Shown: positions 47,264 through 59,075, counted from the stretch's first letter. The stretch: DNA of 64,000 bases from Phlegmacium glaucopus (GCA_015039465.1 MU130237.1:186001-250000), one strand, 5' to 3'. The notes: generated by a model not told the origin, from the letters alone. Translations and numbers: made by a program.

Positions 47264-50200
47264 ATGGAAAAGCCATTGAAGGATCTGTTGCCAATCACCA
47301 ATGAAGCTCCAGCAAAGTCTAAAGTCAGGCCATTATGGAAGGTGGTTGTGGCTCTCTTGATACCTGTCTGCTTCATCCATGCGTACTACAAACATAGCCA
47401 CCATCATGATCATCATAGGTTGACTTTACAAGAACGCGAGGCACTCTATCTGTCAGTCTCAATCACTGTGTTCGTTCCAAGCCCTCCATTTTAATACTCC
47501 CTGTTAGATCTATCCCAAACCCTGAAAGTGCTTTGGAAGCATCTCGAAAATACGCAACCCACCCTCATCTTGCAGGCAGTTCAGAAGACTTATTAGATGC
47601 CAAATCAATTCTTCACCTTCTACAAGACGAACTTGGCATCCCAAAGCCCTCTCAGCCCCCAATCTACAATGCAGGATCAGCTTTGTCTCGAAACGCAACT
47701 CTACGCCTCACTGATCCTCAGGCCTCTACTCATCCAACAGCCTGGATTGACACCTATTACCCTCTCATGAATACAGGATTGGATCAAAGCCTAGAAGTCC
47801 TAGACAATGATGGCAATTTGATATGGTCCGCTGACTTGGTCGAAGATGGGGATCCTCGAGATGAAGATGCCCACAAATACAGGGATGCAATACCCCCCTG
47901 GCATGGTTACAGCGCTGATGGAGATGTAACTGGTCAGCTTGTATATGCAAATTACGGTGCCAAAGAAGTGAGTCTCTTCATCTCCGGATAGTCGGAGCTC
48001 CCTAACATATATGATAGGACTATGATCAATTAGTAGCTCAACATGTCAATCTCACAGGAAAGGTTGTCATCGCTCGATATGGTAATGTATTTAGAGGTTT
48101 AAAAGTAAGGCTATTTATGTCGTTATGGTTTTGCCAACGCGACTGATTATTATCTTGCTCGCAGGTCCAAAGAGCACAAGAACTTGGAGCCGCAGGAGTT
48201 CTCTTATATTCTGACCCTCGTGATGATGGCTTCGTCACTGTCCAGAATGACTATTCGCCTTACCCTGCTGGTCCAGCTCGAAACCCCTCATCCGTTCAAC
48301 GCGGCAGTGTCCAATTCCTTTCTAAGTACCCTGGAGATCCTACGACTCCCGGATACCCAGCATATGAAGATGCGGAACGAACCACAGGAGAGAACATTCC
48401 CAAAATTCCAAGTCTACCAATTTCATGGCAAAATGCCCAAAGACTGTTGGAAGAGATCGATAAGTTGTACATTCAGAATGAAGATGGTCAAAGGATTCTC
48501 TCAGGGAAGGCCAGTACAAATCAAATAAGACTTATGAACCATGGTAAGTTACGATACCGAGTTACTTACATGCACAATACGAGGCGTTTTTAATGGGTTT
48601 TTAGTTGACACCAAGGTCTCTCCCCTCTGGAATACTATGGCTTCTATCCCCGGTCATATCCGTGACGAAGTGGTGCTAATTGGGTGTCATCGTGACGGTA
48701 CTTATCTCCTTCTACGAAGCAAAAACATATGCTGAGGTGTCAAGTATAGCATGGGTCATGGGAGCAGGTGACCCTACCAGCGGCACTGTCTCTCTACATG
48801 AAATTATTCGCGGCTTTGGAGCATTATTGAGGAATGGGTGGAAACCACTTAGGACGAGTGAGTTCTATTAAAGGAACATAACGTCAATAATTACTAATGT
48901 CTCTTTCTAGTTGTCATCGCAAGTTGGGACGGGGAAGAGGTCGGACTTTTTTTACATGCAGAGGCGAGGCCTTACTAACTTCCTTCTGGCAGTATGGTCT
49001 TGTCGGGAGTACTGAGTGGGGTGAAGACTTCTCCTCCTGGATCTCGGGCCATGTCGTTGCATACATTAATGTCGATATCTCCGTCTCCGGCTCCCGCTGG
49101 GTCGCCAGTGCATCTCCCTCCCTCGCCCATATCATCAGGCAAACCGCACTCGATATCCCACATCCTACCATTGCAGGAAAGACACTTTGGGACGCACATG
49201 AAGATAATGGACCATTCAAAGATGTTTACCTTAACCAAACTATTGATGCTGAATACTTGGCAAGATACAATGAAGAAAAGAAGAAAAACGAGGCGTCGAA
49301 GACAAACATTGACCCGCTCGGCAGTGGAAGCGATTACACCGTCTTTTTGCAACGATTAGGCGTGGCAAGCATGGATCAAGGTTTTGCCCGCACTCCAACT
49401 GATGCTGTCTACCATTATCACTCGATTTATGACACCCAGGCATGGCAAGAACGATATGCAGATCCTGGATTTACTCGTCACGTGAGCCAACCATCATACT
49501 TTTGTTCACCCCCAATTTTAAAGTCTTTCCTCCAAGGTTGCGATTGCCAAGAATATGGGTCTACTTGCCCTGCGTGTAGCTGATTCTATCATTCTTCCCC
49601 TCAATACTACGCAGTATGCTCTCGAACTTGACGAATATCTTGACACGTATGTGGATCATCTTCAATTTCCTAATTCTAGCTTCACTAAGTGGAATTGTAT
49701 AATTATAGCGTTGAAACCTTGGTTCCTAGTCTGGGCGAGCAGGCGAATGAAATTAATTTCTCCTCTCTTCGTACTTCGATCAAAAATCTTCAAGAAACCA
49801 GTTTAAAACTTGATCAAGAAAAGTTCGATGCGGAGAAGGATTTAAAGAAGCTTCTGAGACGATTACCGTTCTACGGTCGTCGTCGCGACCATTGTAGAAA
49901 ACGCGGTGGCGTCTTGCGTCGAGTAGCCGACTGGATCAAGGGAGTTTTCGGAGTGCCACCTCCTACAAAAGCCGAACTCCAACGACTCAGTCTTCCTACT
50001 GCTGACTCTTTGGAAGAATTCCTTTCATATGTTTCCGTAAACGGAGATGAAATTTTTGAAACCCATAAAAAATGGAGTTTCCCTATCCATCGATTCATCA
50101 AAGCTGCCAAACGCGTCAGCAGAGCAAACAAGAAACTGATCGCCTTTGAACGTGGGTTTATCTCTGAAGAAGGTATTAAAGAACGAGAATGGTATAAACA

Positions 50201-50426
50201 TCTAGGAGTAGCACCTGGCAAATGGCTAGGTAAGAACAAAATATCGGCGACATAGCTGCGAGTTTGCGACTAATCAATCGATGGTTGTGAAATAGGTTAC
50301 GGTGCGACTACCTTCCCGGCGATCACAGAGGCGATCACTCTAGACAAGGATGCGACACTGGTCCAACACGAGGCAAAGCGCTTGAAGAAGTTGCTTGACA
50401 AATTAGCCAATGACATTACACCTTGA
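47264..50426 (+). CDS. M28 metallopeptidase, glutamate carboxypeptidase II-like, copy 3 (diverged paralogue)
   Basis: Same architecture as copies 1 and 2 but clearly older in divergence and on the opposite strand. N-terminus MEKPLKDLLPITNEAPAKS, membrane segment WKVVVALLIPVCFIHAY followed by a His-rich stretch (KHSHHHDHHR) on the lumenal side. Apical region: GDVTGQLVYANYGAKED, GKVVIARYGNVFRGLK, GAAGVLLYSDPRDDG. Catalytic region: [49 protein letters not shown] (DGEE where copies 1-2 have DAEE), [33 protein letters not shown]. The dimerisation-like domain also has an Arg/Lys-rich insertion (LLRRLPFYGRRRDHCRKRGG). The C-terminus is [17 protein letters not shown]...LANDITP. All introns looked at keep the frame, so this copy appears functional. 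Confidence 0.88.
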
Positions 50427-50846
50427 AAAACTCATATTCCGGTATTCCCACACGTGTGTACGTATATCTCTCAAGCATCAAATTGAAAAAGCCCATTTTA
50501 TTATGACTAATTGGGAAACGACTCTGAGCCGTTATGGTGGTGTGAGATGACTCTATTTCTGGATATCCCTCTCTCCTGAGCATCAACGGCGGGGGTACCT
50601 GGTTGTACGCTACTGGCAAAGTGCAGATTGTTATTATACTCTTGGACTGTGACATTTTCTTCCCTTAAGGTGACTTCGTGGGACCCTGTATTCAAGATGG
50701 AGCCAGGAGGCTTTTCGGCCAAATTATTCAGTAAGGACAGAGTTAACTAAGTATGATGGAAATTCACCTTAGAAGGTACCTCAACTTGAGATTTCCTGGC
50801 TGCCTGTTCCCTATTCCAGCTGGTCAATCATGTTCGACATAAACTA
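50427..50846. other. Convergent intergenic region, no gene seen
   Basis: 3' flanks of M28 copy 3 and the DUF6534-like gene. Small minus-strand frames (for example 50416-50655) have no recognisable content. Confidence 0.4.
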
Positions 50847-51753
50847 TTAGATTGCATTTGTCTCCGTAATTTCGCCCTTGAGCGCGCGCAGCATTCCAAA
50901 AGTATAGACTTTTCCTGTAATCAACACAAAAAAAAGGACGAGATGGTCTCCCATCCGCTGATTAATTGACGGTCAACCGACAAAGCCCTGGAACTGCGTG
51001 GTAGAGGCCCAGTGCGATCACCGTGCAGATAGTAGGAAGAACGGCAGACTCCCATGTGATATGGATGACGCGCAAGAGAGTTTTGTCGACTTGTTTGAGT
51101 CCCGTCCTAGAACGCCAAAGAGATATCATTACTAGAATGATTGATAAAGAATAGAATCAATCGTAAGGTAGCTTGGTTGGGTCAAGGCGTACGTAAAACC
51201 GTCACAGTGGTCGCCAGAACTGAGGACACTGCAGTGATTTTAATCGAATTCAGCGTGATGAAAGTAAATTCACTCCAAAAATCCAGAAAGAAAAGGCGAC
51301 TATAGTCTAGAATTAGGAGTACGGCTCACCATCAGTTTCTTCAATTGAGAACTGTAGTTACCTTCCAACACTTTCGGATGTAAAATGCTTCGCATAAAGC
51401 AAATATACAACCATTGAGAAATAAATCAGACCATTCGATCGGAGTCGTCAACTGTAAAAGAATGACCAGTCTATGAAATGGGCCGATCAATTATACGAGA
51501 GTAGTACTCGCCCATGGCTAGCGTAATATCGTAATCCTCCACACCTTGTGGTCTTCCAAGATGGTCTGTCAACTATGTTGCATGATAGTCGAGACTCAGA
51601 GACACGACCGTGGTGCAGACCACTCACATACCATGAGTCGTCCATCCAGTATTTGAAAGCTTGATTTACGATTATGCCAAGCAGAAATGACTGAAGCAGG
51701 CCGTCCATCCCAGGGGTATCCTCTGCCGGTTTTCCTGGGATGTTGGAATTCAT
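50847..51753 (-). CDS. DUF6534-like integral membrane protein
   Basis: Multi-pass membrane protein resembling the large mushroom family DUF6534. Pieces that splice together: MNSNIPGKPAEDTPG, MDGLLQSFLLGIIVNQAFKY, LTDHLGRPQGVEDYDITLAM, LTTPIEWSDLFLNGCIFALC (with EAFYIRKCWK), then a hydrophobic exon, then TGLKQVDKTLLRVIHITWES, AVLPTICTVIALGLYHA, and the last exon RMGDHLVLFFVLITGKVYTF, GMLRALKGEITETNAI. The order (TG..xxDxxxxRxxxxxxESxxLP, then a GKVYxxxML..L terminus) is what I recall for the family. It is shorter than usual and one or two helices seem to be missing, so it may be degenerate, or introns in the middle were misread. Function unknown. Confidence 0.55.
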
Positions 51754-51950
51754 TCTATGGTAGCGCGACTTGAAGCGGTTTTGCACAACCTCAGGGCGGT
51801 TGACCGGTAGGCTAAAAATAGGACCGGGATGCAGCGCTTGAAGAGGTAAAGTGAAATTTTAATTACGCGAGTTATATGTATGTACCCACATTGTGGACAA
51901 GAATAGAATATTAAGTAGCGTAATGATGCATCAGACACCGGATATTCCAG

Positions 51951-54054
51951 CTAAACGGAGTGGCGCAAGGTGTCCCATGCTTCAGCGTGTTCAGTCACAC
52001 AGTGCTCCAGTAATTCGTCATTTGTGGCATTGACAAACGGCTTCAGTGGTTCAACATGATATCCCATATCACGACGAGCACTAAAATAAAAAGTTTGAGA
52101 ACGAGAATAAACAGAAGGATATAAAACTAACATGCAGAGTTTACAGTTCCTCCCTTCCCCTCCCTCCTCTCCGAACAAATCAAAAATGCAATCTTCCACT
52201 AGTCGAAGGCCGTCGGGACCAACTTCAATGACCTCATCATCTTCCTCAACATCCATCTGGATAGTATCTTCCGTGCCATCCGCGACGAATTCTATTGGAA
52301 TATTTGTTGTCAGTTCTAATTGGGATCCTTCTAGGCGAGGTCTCTTTTGAAGCTGCTCATCGTGGTGGCCCTCAGATTGAGTTGGGGTACCTCGCTTCAG
52401 AGATTGTACTTGATGAAGAGGAATAGAAACGGGAAGACCAAGCGCCACGTTTACTGGCTGGGATACTACAGGCGCTGAAATTGATGTTCCAGTATTGGTA
52501 GCATTAGTGTTAAAACTTTGTATCCCAGGCGATCGAACCTGATTCACTGGACTTGAGTAGATATCCTGAAGAGATATAGACGGAGGGACAGATGACGACG
52601 TTTTCGGGTCTAATAGCTCGATGGAAGTTGAAGGGACCTTGTTTGAAGAGATCATTGCAATTTTGGGCGGATCTAGATTGAAATTTGAACTCGGTGGTGT
52701 AAAAAAATGTTGGCTGAGAGGGGAATGAGAGGGTACGACTGGGGTTGGCGGACCGCTGTTGTTGGAAGAAGAGGATCTCGATTGAGTTGCAAGAGGGTCG
52801 TACGTTGTGGCAACGACAGGGGACATAGATTGGGCTGCACGAAGTCTATTGGAATGTTGTGGCTTCGAATTCGGACGACTTGAGATTGGTTGCCCGCCGT
52901 AAAATAGAGCATGGTGTTGAGGGCTAGTCGTATTGACAAAGGAATCCTATTGCCAAAGCATACAGTAAATCCAGATGAGGAGGAGAAATGAACTGACCTG
53001 GCCTGAACGTGTACTAGCAGGTGCTAATAATTAAACAAACAGATTAGATACATTTTCCTTTGCAGGATTGAAAAATTTAAAACACCGCGTACCAGGCATG
53101 CTCCCCGATATCGATGATTGCCGAAACCTAGGTTTCTGCTCCAAAACAGCTTGCTGGGTCTGCGACAAAGGGTGTTGTTGTCTCTGTCCTTGTCCGAATA
53201 TTGGAGGCAATTGTGGATTTATTTGTTGAACCGATTGAAGTCGCGATAAATCTAGGAGGGGCTGGTAATGTTGTTGTTGGGCGTGTGGCTGTAGCAGTGA
53301 AGGTGCCGACTGTCGTTGAGGGGGACAATTTGATTGACGGTGTTGGAAGTGTTTAGGTTGTGGTTGGTGCAGGTGCTGAGATTGAAGATGCTGTTGGACT
53401 TGGGGTCGACTTTGCTGTTGGGGTTGCTGGGGTTGCTGTTGATGCTGGGTTGGGGGTTGGGGACCTTGTGGTTGGGACGGATATTTGGGTGCTGCCAAAG
53501 CTCGTATTTGGTCTTGAAGACGTCCAACTTCAGCACGGAGGATCCGGTAAACATTAACAACCTTGATATAATCGCTTTGAAGGTGGGTAAAATTCTGCTG
53601 AAGTTGGGAAGGAGTACTATTCATAGCCGCCTGTACTCTTGCAAGCTCGTCCCTTTCAGACCTCGTTTTTTGAAGCTCGGCATCCAACTCCATGATTCTG
53701 ACATTTTTCTCTGAGTCAGGAAAATGCATCTGTTTGATACGCTCGTTTTGTTGATGGATCAATTCTAAAAGACTGGCATTATCTTGGTAAAGTTTCATAT
53801 TTTCAAGTTTCCATTGTTCATTCTGGTGCTCGAGTTCTTTGAGTCTCTGGGGCATGCCAGGGAAATATCCAAGTTCTGCAAGGCAACCATTCGCTGTTCC
53901 TGCAAGGATTTCAACGATCTTTTGACGAGTCTGGGCAATGGTATTGGATGGTGGACGAGGTGGGAGGCTATTAGAAGATTGACGGGATCAGAGATGTGGC
54001 GTAGTGATAGAAGTTGACTGACTTGTGTGTTCCGTTAACATTAGAGACATCCAT
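51951..54054 (-). CDS. Coiled-coil, Gln-rich protein with C-terminal Cys/His cluster
   Basis: Not a recognised named family. The start MDVSNVNGTH splices to NLPPRPPSNTIAQTRQKIVE, ILAGTANGCLAELGYFPGMP, followed by a long coiled coil (about residues 55-160: RLKELEHQNEQWKLENMKLY, ELDAELQKTRSERDELARVQ, VVNVYRILRAEVGRLQDQIR). Next is a Gln/Pro/His-rich low-complexity block of about 150 residues, then Ser/Pro-rich disorder with possible nuclear basic patches (QKRPRLEGS), an acidic stretch (MDVEEDDEVIEVGPDGLRLV) and finally RNCKLCM... with LLEHCVTEHAEAWDTLRH. The C-x2-C ... H-x4-H spacing may form a zinc finger. Composition suggests a transcription or chromatin regulator, an inference. Ends HSV. Confidence 0.75.
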
Positions 54055-54293
54055 CCGACATAAAATAATGTGTCAAACAACTCAATCAAACGACTCAAAT
54101 CAATTCCAAATCGAGTCCGGTTAATGTCGGCCCGGATATCAGGTACATACTAAGTATATCATTTCTATACAACTAAACAGTCCATCAACCGTTACCGGGG
54201 CTAATAGATATGCGGTCATCGTGAGTAAATCAGGGGTAAGTAGCCATGGTCATTATAGACGATGCAGAATAAATATTTTCTTCATCTCATGGT

Positions 54294-55032
54294 TTACCCC
54301 GCTGGTTGTGGTGGAATCAGTTCTGGTGATCGTGAGGGTGAGGGAAATTGCGACGATTGTAGGTTACGTATGTCCACGTCCGTATAACGTACGTCGGCGG
54401 TAGTAGGTGTTGAGGTGATAATATCGTAAGAGGGGGGAGCGGGGAAATAGGGAGGAGCAGGTTCACGGAGTGAAGGACGACGCAAAATATGGGGATTTCG
54501 TTCTAGTTCTTCCAGCTCTCGTTGTAGATGATGTCTATTAAGGACTTCTGCTATTCGGTCGCGTTTGGGAGCCTTGTTGTATTGATAACAGCATCGTAAA
54601 AGGCCTAGAAGCAAAATCGATGCTACGAGACCACCAAGGACTTCAAAGACGATGAAGATTGGTTTCTGACCGGGACGTGCGTGGCGTCTATTGGAATTGC
54701 CTAGAGGTCCAGGGGGTTGGTCTGGAGGCCGTGTATGAACAGGTTCTCCTGGTACGACAGCAGGGAAAGTCCTGGAGACGAACGTAGGGCGCGTTATAAT
54801 TTGGATAGAATGACTCGAAATACGAGTTGGCCGTATTTGGGGTGGATGTATTGTCGAGGCACTCATGTGTGATGAAGTTTTGTGAGAAAGAGTGATAGAT
54901 GTACTAGTACTATCAGATGCAGATGTGGCACTGGCAACTCAATTAGAATGATTTCGGGAATATTGAATAGAGAACACACATAAGAATCAAATGAAAGATA
55001 ATAAATGTGAAGAAGAGATTGAATAAACCCAT
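54294..55032 (-). CDS. Small single-pass membrane protein with signal peptide
   Basis: Exon 1 codes MGLFNLFFTFIIFHLILI, which joins across an intron to ASATSASDSTSTSITLS: a good signal peptide with a probable cleavage at ASA. The ectodomain is Ser/Thr/Pro-rich. One membrane helix (IFIVFEVLGGLVASILLLGL, with LRCCYQYNK) is followed by a basic juxtamembrane segment and a Pro-rich cytosolic tail (REPAPPYFPAPPSYDII) carrying PPxY-like sequence (APPSYD; APPYF) that could recruit a Nedd4/Rsp5-type ubiquitin ligase. This layout resembles fungal cell-surface sensors or Rsp5 adaptors, but no family was recognised. Divergent from RIB1, 182 bp between start codons. Confidence 0.68.
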
Positions 55033-55146
55033 TGTCGTGCTAGGTTAGGGCATGGTGAGTGAGATACACAAACCATAAAAGAGTCCTTGCTCCAAAGAGG
55101 GAACGTTGCACAGCTTTCCCGAGATTAGTCAGCTATTGCCGGATAA

Positions 55147-55210
55147 TATATCAGTAAGCGTTCCTTTTCTTTCTCTGCTATATCAGTAAGCGTTCCCCTT
55201 CTTTCTGTAC
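55147..55210. repeat. Tandem ~31-bp duplication in the RIB1 5' leader/promoter
   Basis: TATATCAGTAAGCGTTCC followed by a pyrimidine-rich CTTTCT tract occurs twice in a row, the second copy ending about 5 bp before the RIB1 start codon. It duplicates the pyrimidine-rich segment that fungi often use around transcription starts. Confidence 0.85.
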
Positions 55211-55214
55211 TACT

Positions 55215-56663
55215 ATGACTGTCCTCCATCATCAACCTTTTGACGACTTTGACTCGCAATTACTCGATATCCTTACTGGGCCTAACCCTCTCGATGCAAA
55301 GCTTACCTTTGCTCGTCGCGATGCTGCACTTGACCCTCTCTTAATTGCTGTGGCTGCTGCTGCGGGGCCTCATATCACCCGCAACCACTACCATCATGAC
55401 TTCTTTCCTGGGATTATGCTGCCTCAACCAGAAGGCACCTTGGATCAATCAAAACATACGGCCGAAGATGCCTCCTCAAGAAACAGTCGCAAACGCCTTG
55501 CCTACGTGAGCCGTCAAGCACCACGCAAGCAACGACTAGAGGGGGGTAAAGAAAATGATCATCCACTCCAGACGGACCCACTCAAATCGGCGGATAACTT
55601 TTTACTCGGTCCTAAGAAACGCAAAATGTCGCTGGCATTGTCCGACGCCAAACATCGACCGCAGAAGTCGCAAATCACCTCGGAGTTTGTCCCCCACCCG
55701 ATTACGCCACCCCTTGAGGTCCAATGTATGGCTCGTACCCGTATACCCACCCCACATGGCCCCGCTTTCCTCCATTTGTATCATAACACCCGCGATAGCA
55801 AAGAGCATCTTGCCATTGTTATTGATCCTGCCCAGCTTTCAGAAAACCCCGACCACCACGCAATTGCACCTTTCATTCGCTCACAGTCTCTCGACGCTAT
55901 TTGGACTGAAACCGAAACCGAAATGGATCGTATCATTCGGGGCGCCTATGTGGGGCGCCTATCCCCGACCTCGCGGCATGCGTCAAACCCTTCGTTTCAA
56001 CTTACGAAGACGAATCGCCTGGAAGCCATTATTCCACCACCGCTCATCCGAATACACTCTGAATGTTTTACTGGAGAGACCGTGGGCAGCATGCGTTGTG
56101 ATTGTGGTGAACAGCTTGACGAAGCAATAAGACAAATATCTCAACCCATTGTTCTGCCATCTCATCCGCCAACCACTATACCTGGTCGCGGCGCTGTCAT
56201 CTATTTGCGCCAAGAAGGTCGAGGTATCGGTTTATTATCAAAAATACGTGCTTATAATCTGCAAGATATGGGGCACGACACCGTTACTGCTAATTTGATA
56301 CTCGGCCACAAAGCTGATGAACGGGGGTACGAGATAGCCGCTGCGATTCTTCGGGATCTGTCGCTTGGGTCTGGAACCTCGAGTACTCAATTAGAAGGTG
56401 TGAGAGTGTTGACTAATAATCCAGACAAGGTGGAGGCGCTGGAGAAAGAAGGTATCCGTGTAGTAGAACGAATGTCCATGGTTCCTCGGAGTTGGCAACA
56501 TAGGCAAATGACGAGCGCTTTGACGGACGATGGACATGGTGGGTTACACGCAACGGTAACAGGCGCGACGCTGGTCAGTGGACACGTTGTTTACGGCGAA
56601 GATTTGGACAAGTACTTGCGGACAAAAATTTTACGAATGGGTCATATTCTAGATGTAAAGTAA
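55215..56663 (+). CDS. RIB1: GTP cyclohydrolase II
   Basis: First enzyme of riboflavin biosynthesis: opens GTP to 2,5-diamino-6-ribosylamino-pyrimidinone phosphate, formate and pyrophosphate. 482 residues in a single intron-free exon, unusual in this intron-rich window. Residues 1-165 form a poorly conserved, basic and disordered N-terminal extension (KRLAYVSRQAPRKQRLEGGK; GPKKRKMSLA). The catalytic domain starts about VQCMARTRIPTPHGPAFLHL. The zinc site is HSECFTGETVGSMRCDCGEQ (three Cys), followed by GRGAVIYLRQEGRGIGLLSK (catalytic Asp replaced by the usual EGRGIG context) and IRAYNLQDMGHDTVTAN, and VRVLTNNPDKVEALEKEGI. The end shows KYLRTKILRMGHIL. Complete; start is the first ATG after a pyrimidine-rich leader. 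Confidence 0.95.
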   Translation: MTVLHHQPFDDFDSQLLDILTGPNPLDAKLTFARRDAALDPLLIAVAAAAGPHITRNHYHHDFFPGIMLPQPEGTLDQSKHTAEDASSRNSRKRLAYVSRQAPRKQRLEGGKENDHPLQTDPLKSADNFLLGPKKRKMSLALSDAKHRPQKSQITSEFVPHPITPPLEVQCMARTRIPTPHGPAFLHLYHNTRDSKEHLAIVIDPAQLSENPDHHAIAPFIRSQSLDAIWTETETEMDRIIRGAYVGRLSPTSRHASNPSFQLTKTNRLEAIIPPPLIRIHSECFTGETVGSMRCDCGEQLDEAIRQISQPIVLPSHPPTTIPGRGAVIYLRQEGRGIGLLSKIRAYNLQDMGHDTVTANLILGHKADERGYEIAAAILRDLSLGSGTSSTQLEGVRVLTNNPDKVEALEKEGIRVVERMSMVPRSWQHRQMTSALTDDGHGGLHATVTGATLVSGHVVYGEDLDKYLRTKILRMGHILDVK

Positions 56664-56826
56664 TCTAAAAATAGAGTGGCTGTGTTGAATTCCTTGGTTT
56701 CAGACCTTCAGGGCCTCTGGAGCCAGGAGTACGTGGAGTACGTACTACATAATGCCATGCGGTGTCACAGTAGCGCCTGTTTGGAGCCTCTTTCTTCTTC
56801 CTGTCACCTGCTTTCTGGTTTGAATT

Positions 56827-58776
56827 ATGTCGAACCTTCAGTACCAATCTTTGGGCATGTCGGCTGCTCTGGAGAAACAGCGACAACGGAGTCGACGCTC
56901 TAAATACATTGTGAGCTGATTTAAATCTTCTGTAGCCCACTTTTAACGTTGCCTGATTTTCACAAGGTCATTGGCTCAATTGTTGGTTTGCTCGCCTTGA
57001 TCGGTATTGGTGTGGGCGTTGGGGTTGCAGTGTCAAAGCATAACGGCGTAAGGACAAGCGGCGGTAGCTCGTCTTCATCTTCGTCTTCGTCCTCGTCCGG
57101 ATCTTCTGGTTCAAGCGGAAGCGGCACACCAGGCTCAAATTCGACATCATCATCAAATGACCCCAGTGTATTTACGAAGGATTCCAGGCTTCACAAGTCT
57201 TTCTACGGTATCGCTTACACTCCAGAAGGATCATTACCCGATTACGGGTGCTCCAGTACTTTGCGTGCGTTATCAACGTTTGTTTCAGTTTCCTTGGTTC
57301 TTACCCTACAATAGAGAATGTCATCATAGATATGCAAGTGCGTTCCTTCAGTCAGGTTTTAATTTAAGGCTTGATAACATGTTGATCTTTTGTTTCGAAC
57401 AGCTTCTTTCCCAGTTGACTAGTCGTATTCGTCTCTATGGGGCAGATTGCAATCAGACCGCCCTGGTGGTATGCCCCAATTTTTTTTTTAAAATTTTAAT
57501 CAAATTTTGACATCAACATTGTTTCAGCTGGAAGCGATCAAGCAAACAAAGATCGATATGCAGGTCTTTGTCGGCAATTTCATCGTCGACGGAGATCCTA
57601 CTGCATATACAAGACAGCGCGACACAATCAAGGATGCGATAACAACCTATGGAACGGACCACATTGCCGGAATCACTGTTGGGAACGAGTTCATGCTCAA
57701 GTCAGCCCTTTTAACGTTGAATCTGGTAACTGTTAACACGTCTATCCAGCTACGTCACTGGTCGCAATGCCCAGGACCCCAACAGCGCTATTGGAAATGC
57801 AGGTTATTATGTTCGTGTATTTCACAATTCCTTCTCTGAACCTATGATTCCAGGTGCTGCGATCTTGACTGCAAATATTGCAGATACTCGGAAGATGCTT
57901 TCAGGACTGAACCTCAACAAGAATATCCCAGTTGGCAATTCCGATGCTGGAAGTTACTTCAACAATGAGGTTCTGGCAGCGATCGACTACGGAGTGAGTT
58001 TCAGCCTTTGCCCCAAAGTTTAGTCCAAAGTTATTGACATGTTCCATCAGATGTCCAATGTACATGCCTGGTTCGCCAACACGACTATCCAAGATGCTGC
58101 TTCGTGGGTGACGACTTTCTTCCAAGATACAAACGTGAAGCCAGCTTCTCTTTTACCCAACAATGTAAGCAATCGCGATATGGAAAATGAAATCAGCTCT
58201 GACATTTTAGCCATAGCCTAAAATGTACATCGCTGAGACTGGGTGGCCCTCTGTATGAGACGATTCTCCTCTATTATGCCAATGGTTATCATTGACATCG
58301 TGTGTATAATCTAGGCATCATCTGACATTTCCAATGCGAACAATGGCGCTTCTGATGCATCCATTCCCAATCTTCAAATCTTCCTTGATACTTTCGTGTG
58401 CCAGGCTAATCAGGCTGGTACTGGCTATTTCTACTTCGAGGTATGTACTTGAAACTTTTTCCTGCACTGAATGAAACTAAGCTTCGAATTGACTAGTACT
58501 TTGATGAGGAGTGGAAGGTACGTTACAATATACTTACGATCTTGAAGTCGAACATGCTAACAGCTATCCAATTACAGGATATAAAATATGGAGGTGTCGA
58601 GGTATAGTTTTTGTTCATCTTTGCACACTCTTTCCATTCTGACGTCTTCCAGGGTCATTGGGGTTTGTTTAACAAGGAGTCAGTTTTCACCCTTTTGTGC
58701 TTGGAATGTAATCTCACCCATGATTTGTAGCCGAACCCTCAAGAATATCAAGATCCCCGACTGCGCGTCACCTTGA
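56827..58776 (+). CDS. Membrane-anchored GH17 beta-1,3-glucanase
   Basis: Glycoside hydrolase family 17 enzyme acting on cell-wall beta-1,3-glucan. Exon 1 codes MSNLQYQSLGMSAALEKQRQ with a basic end RSRRSKYI, spliced (intron about 56911-56967) to VIGSIVGLLALIGIGVGVGV, a signal-anchor making a type II protein. A Ser/Gly stalk follows (SSGSSGSGTPGSNSTSS). The catalytic barrel has KSFYGIAYTPEGSLPDYGC, LTSRIRLYGADCNQT, MQVFVGNFI, GITVGNEFML with the acid/base Glu, NIPVGNSDAGSYF, VHAWFANTT and MYIAETGWPS with the nucleophile Glu, then TGYFYFEYFDEEWKD and EGHWGLFN. It ends KIPDCASP. About ten introns. Gene finders may miss the first exon. Plausible role in wall remodelling during hyphal growth. Confidence 0.88.
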
Positions 58777-59075
58777 TGAGATATAGTTCTTCATTCCACC
58801 TTCCCTCTGACAATAATATCTTCTAATTTATCGTGGACATTTCGCTTTTCTTCAAGTTTTAAACATCGTTCATCTGTCCAGAGTTATTTTTGGACTTTTA
58901 CCCGAGTCGTTCTTTATCAACTTTCTTTACTATATAAGTTATATACACCAATTGCGTCGAATAAGCACGAGCACGGCAGAATCGGGTTACATAATACACG
59001 GTATCTGGTCACATAGGTTCACGCCGAAGCTCGTCCTCTCTCTCTTACAATCTATAACTACGTTTCACAAGTTTG

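Noticed and set aside
53334..53714. Plus-strand 126-codon hydrophobic frame
   Set aside because: Antisense of the Gln-rich block: reversed CAG/CAA codons give Leu/Val-rich translation, a common artefact.
55555..56130. Second plus frame of 191 codons inside RIB1
   Set aside because: Lies entirely within the RIB1 coding region, which carries all catalytic motifs in its own frame.
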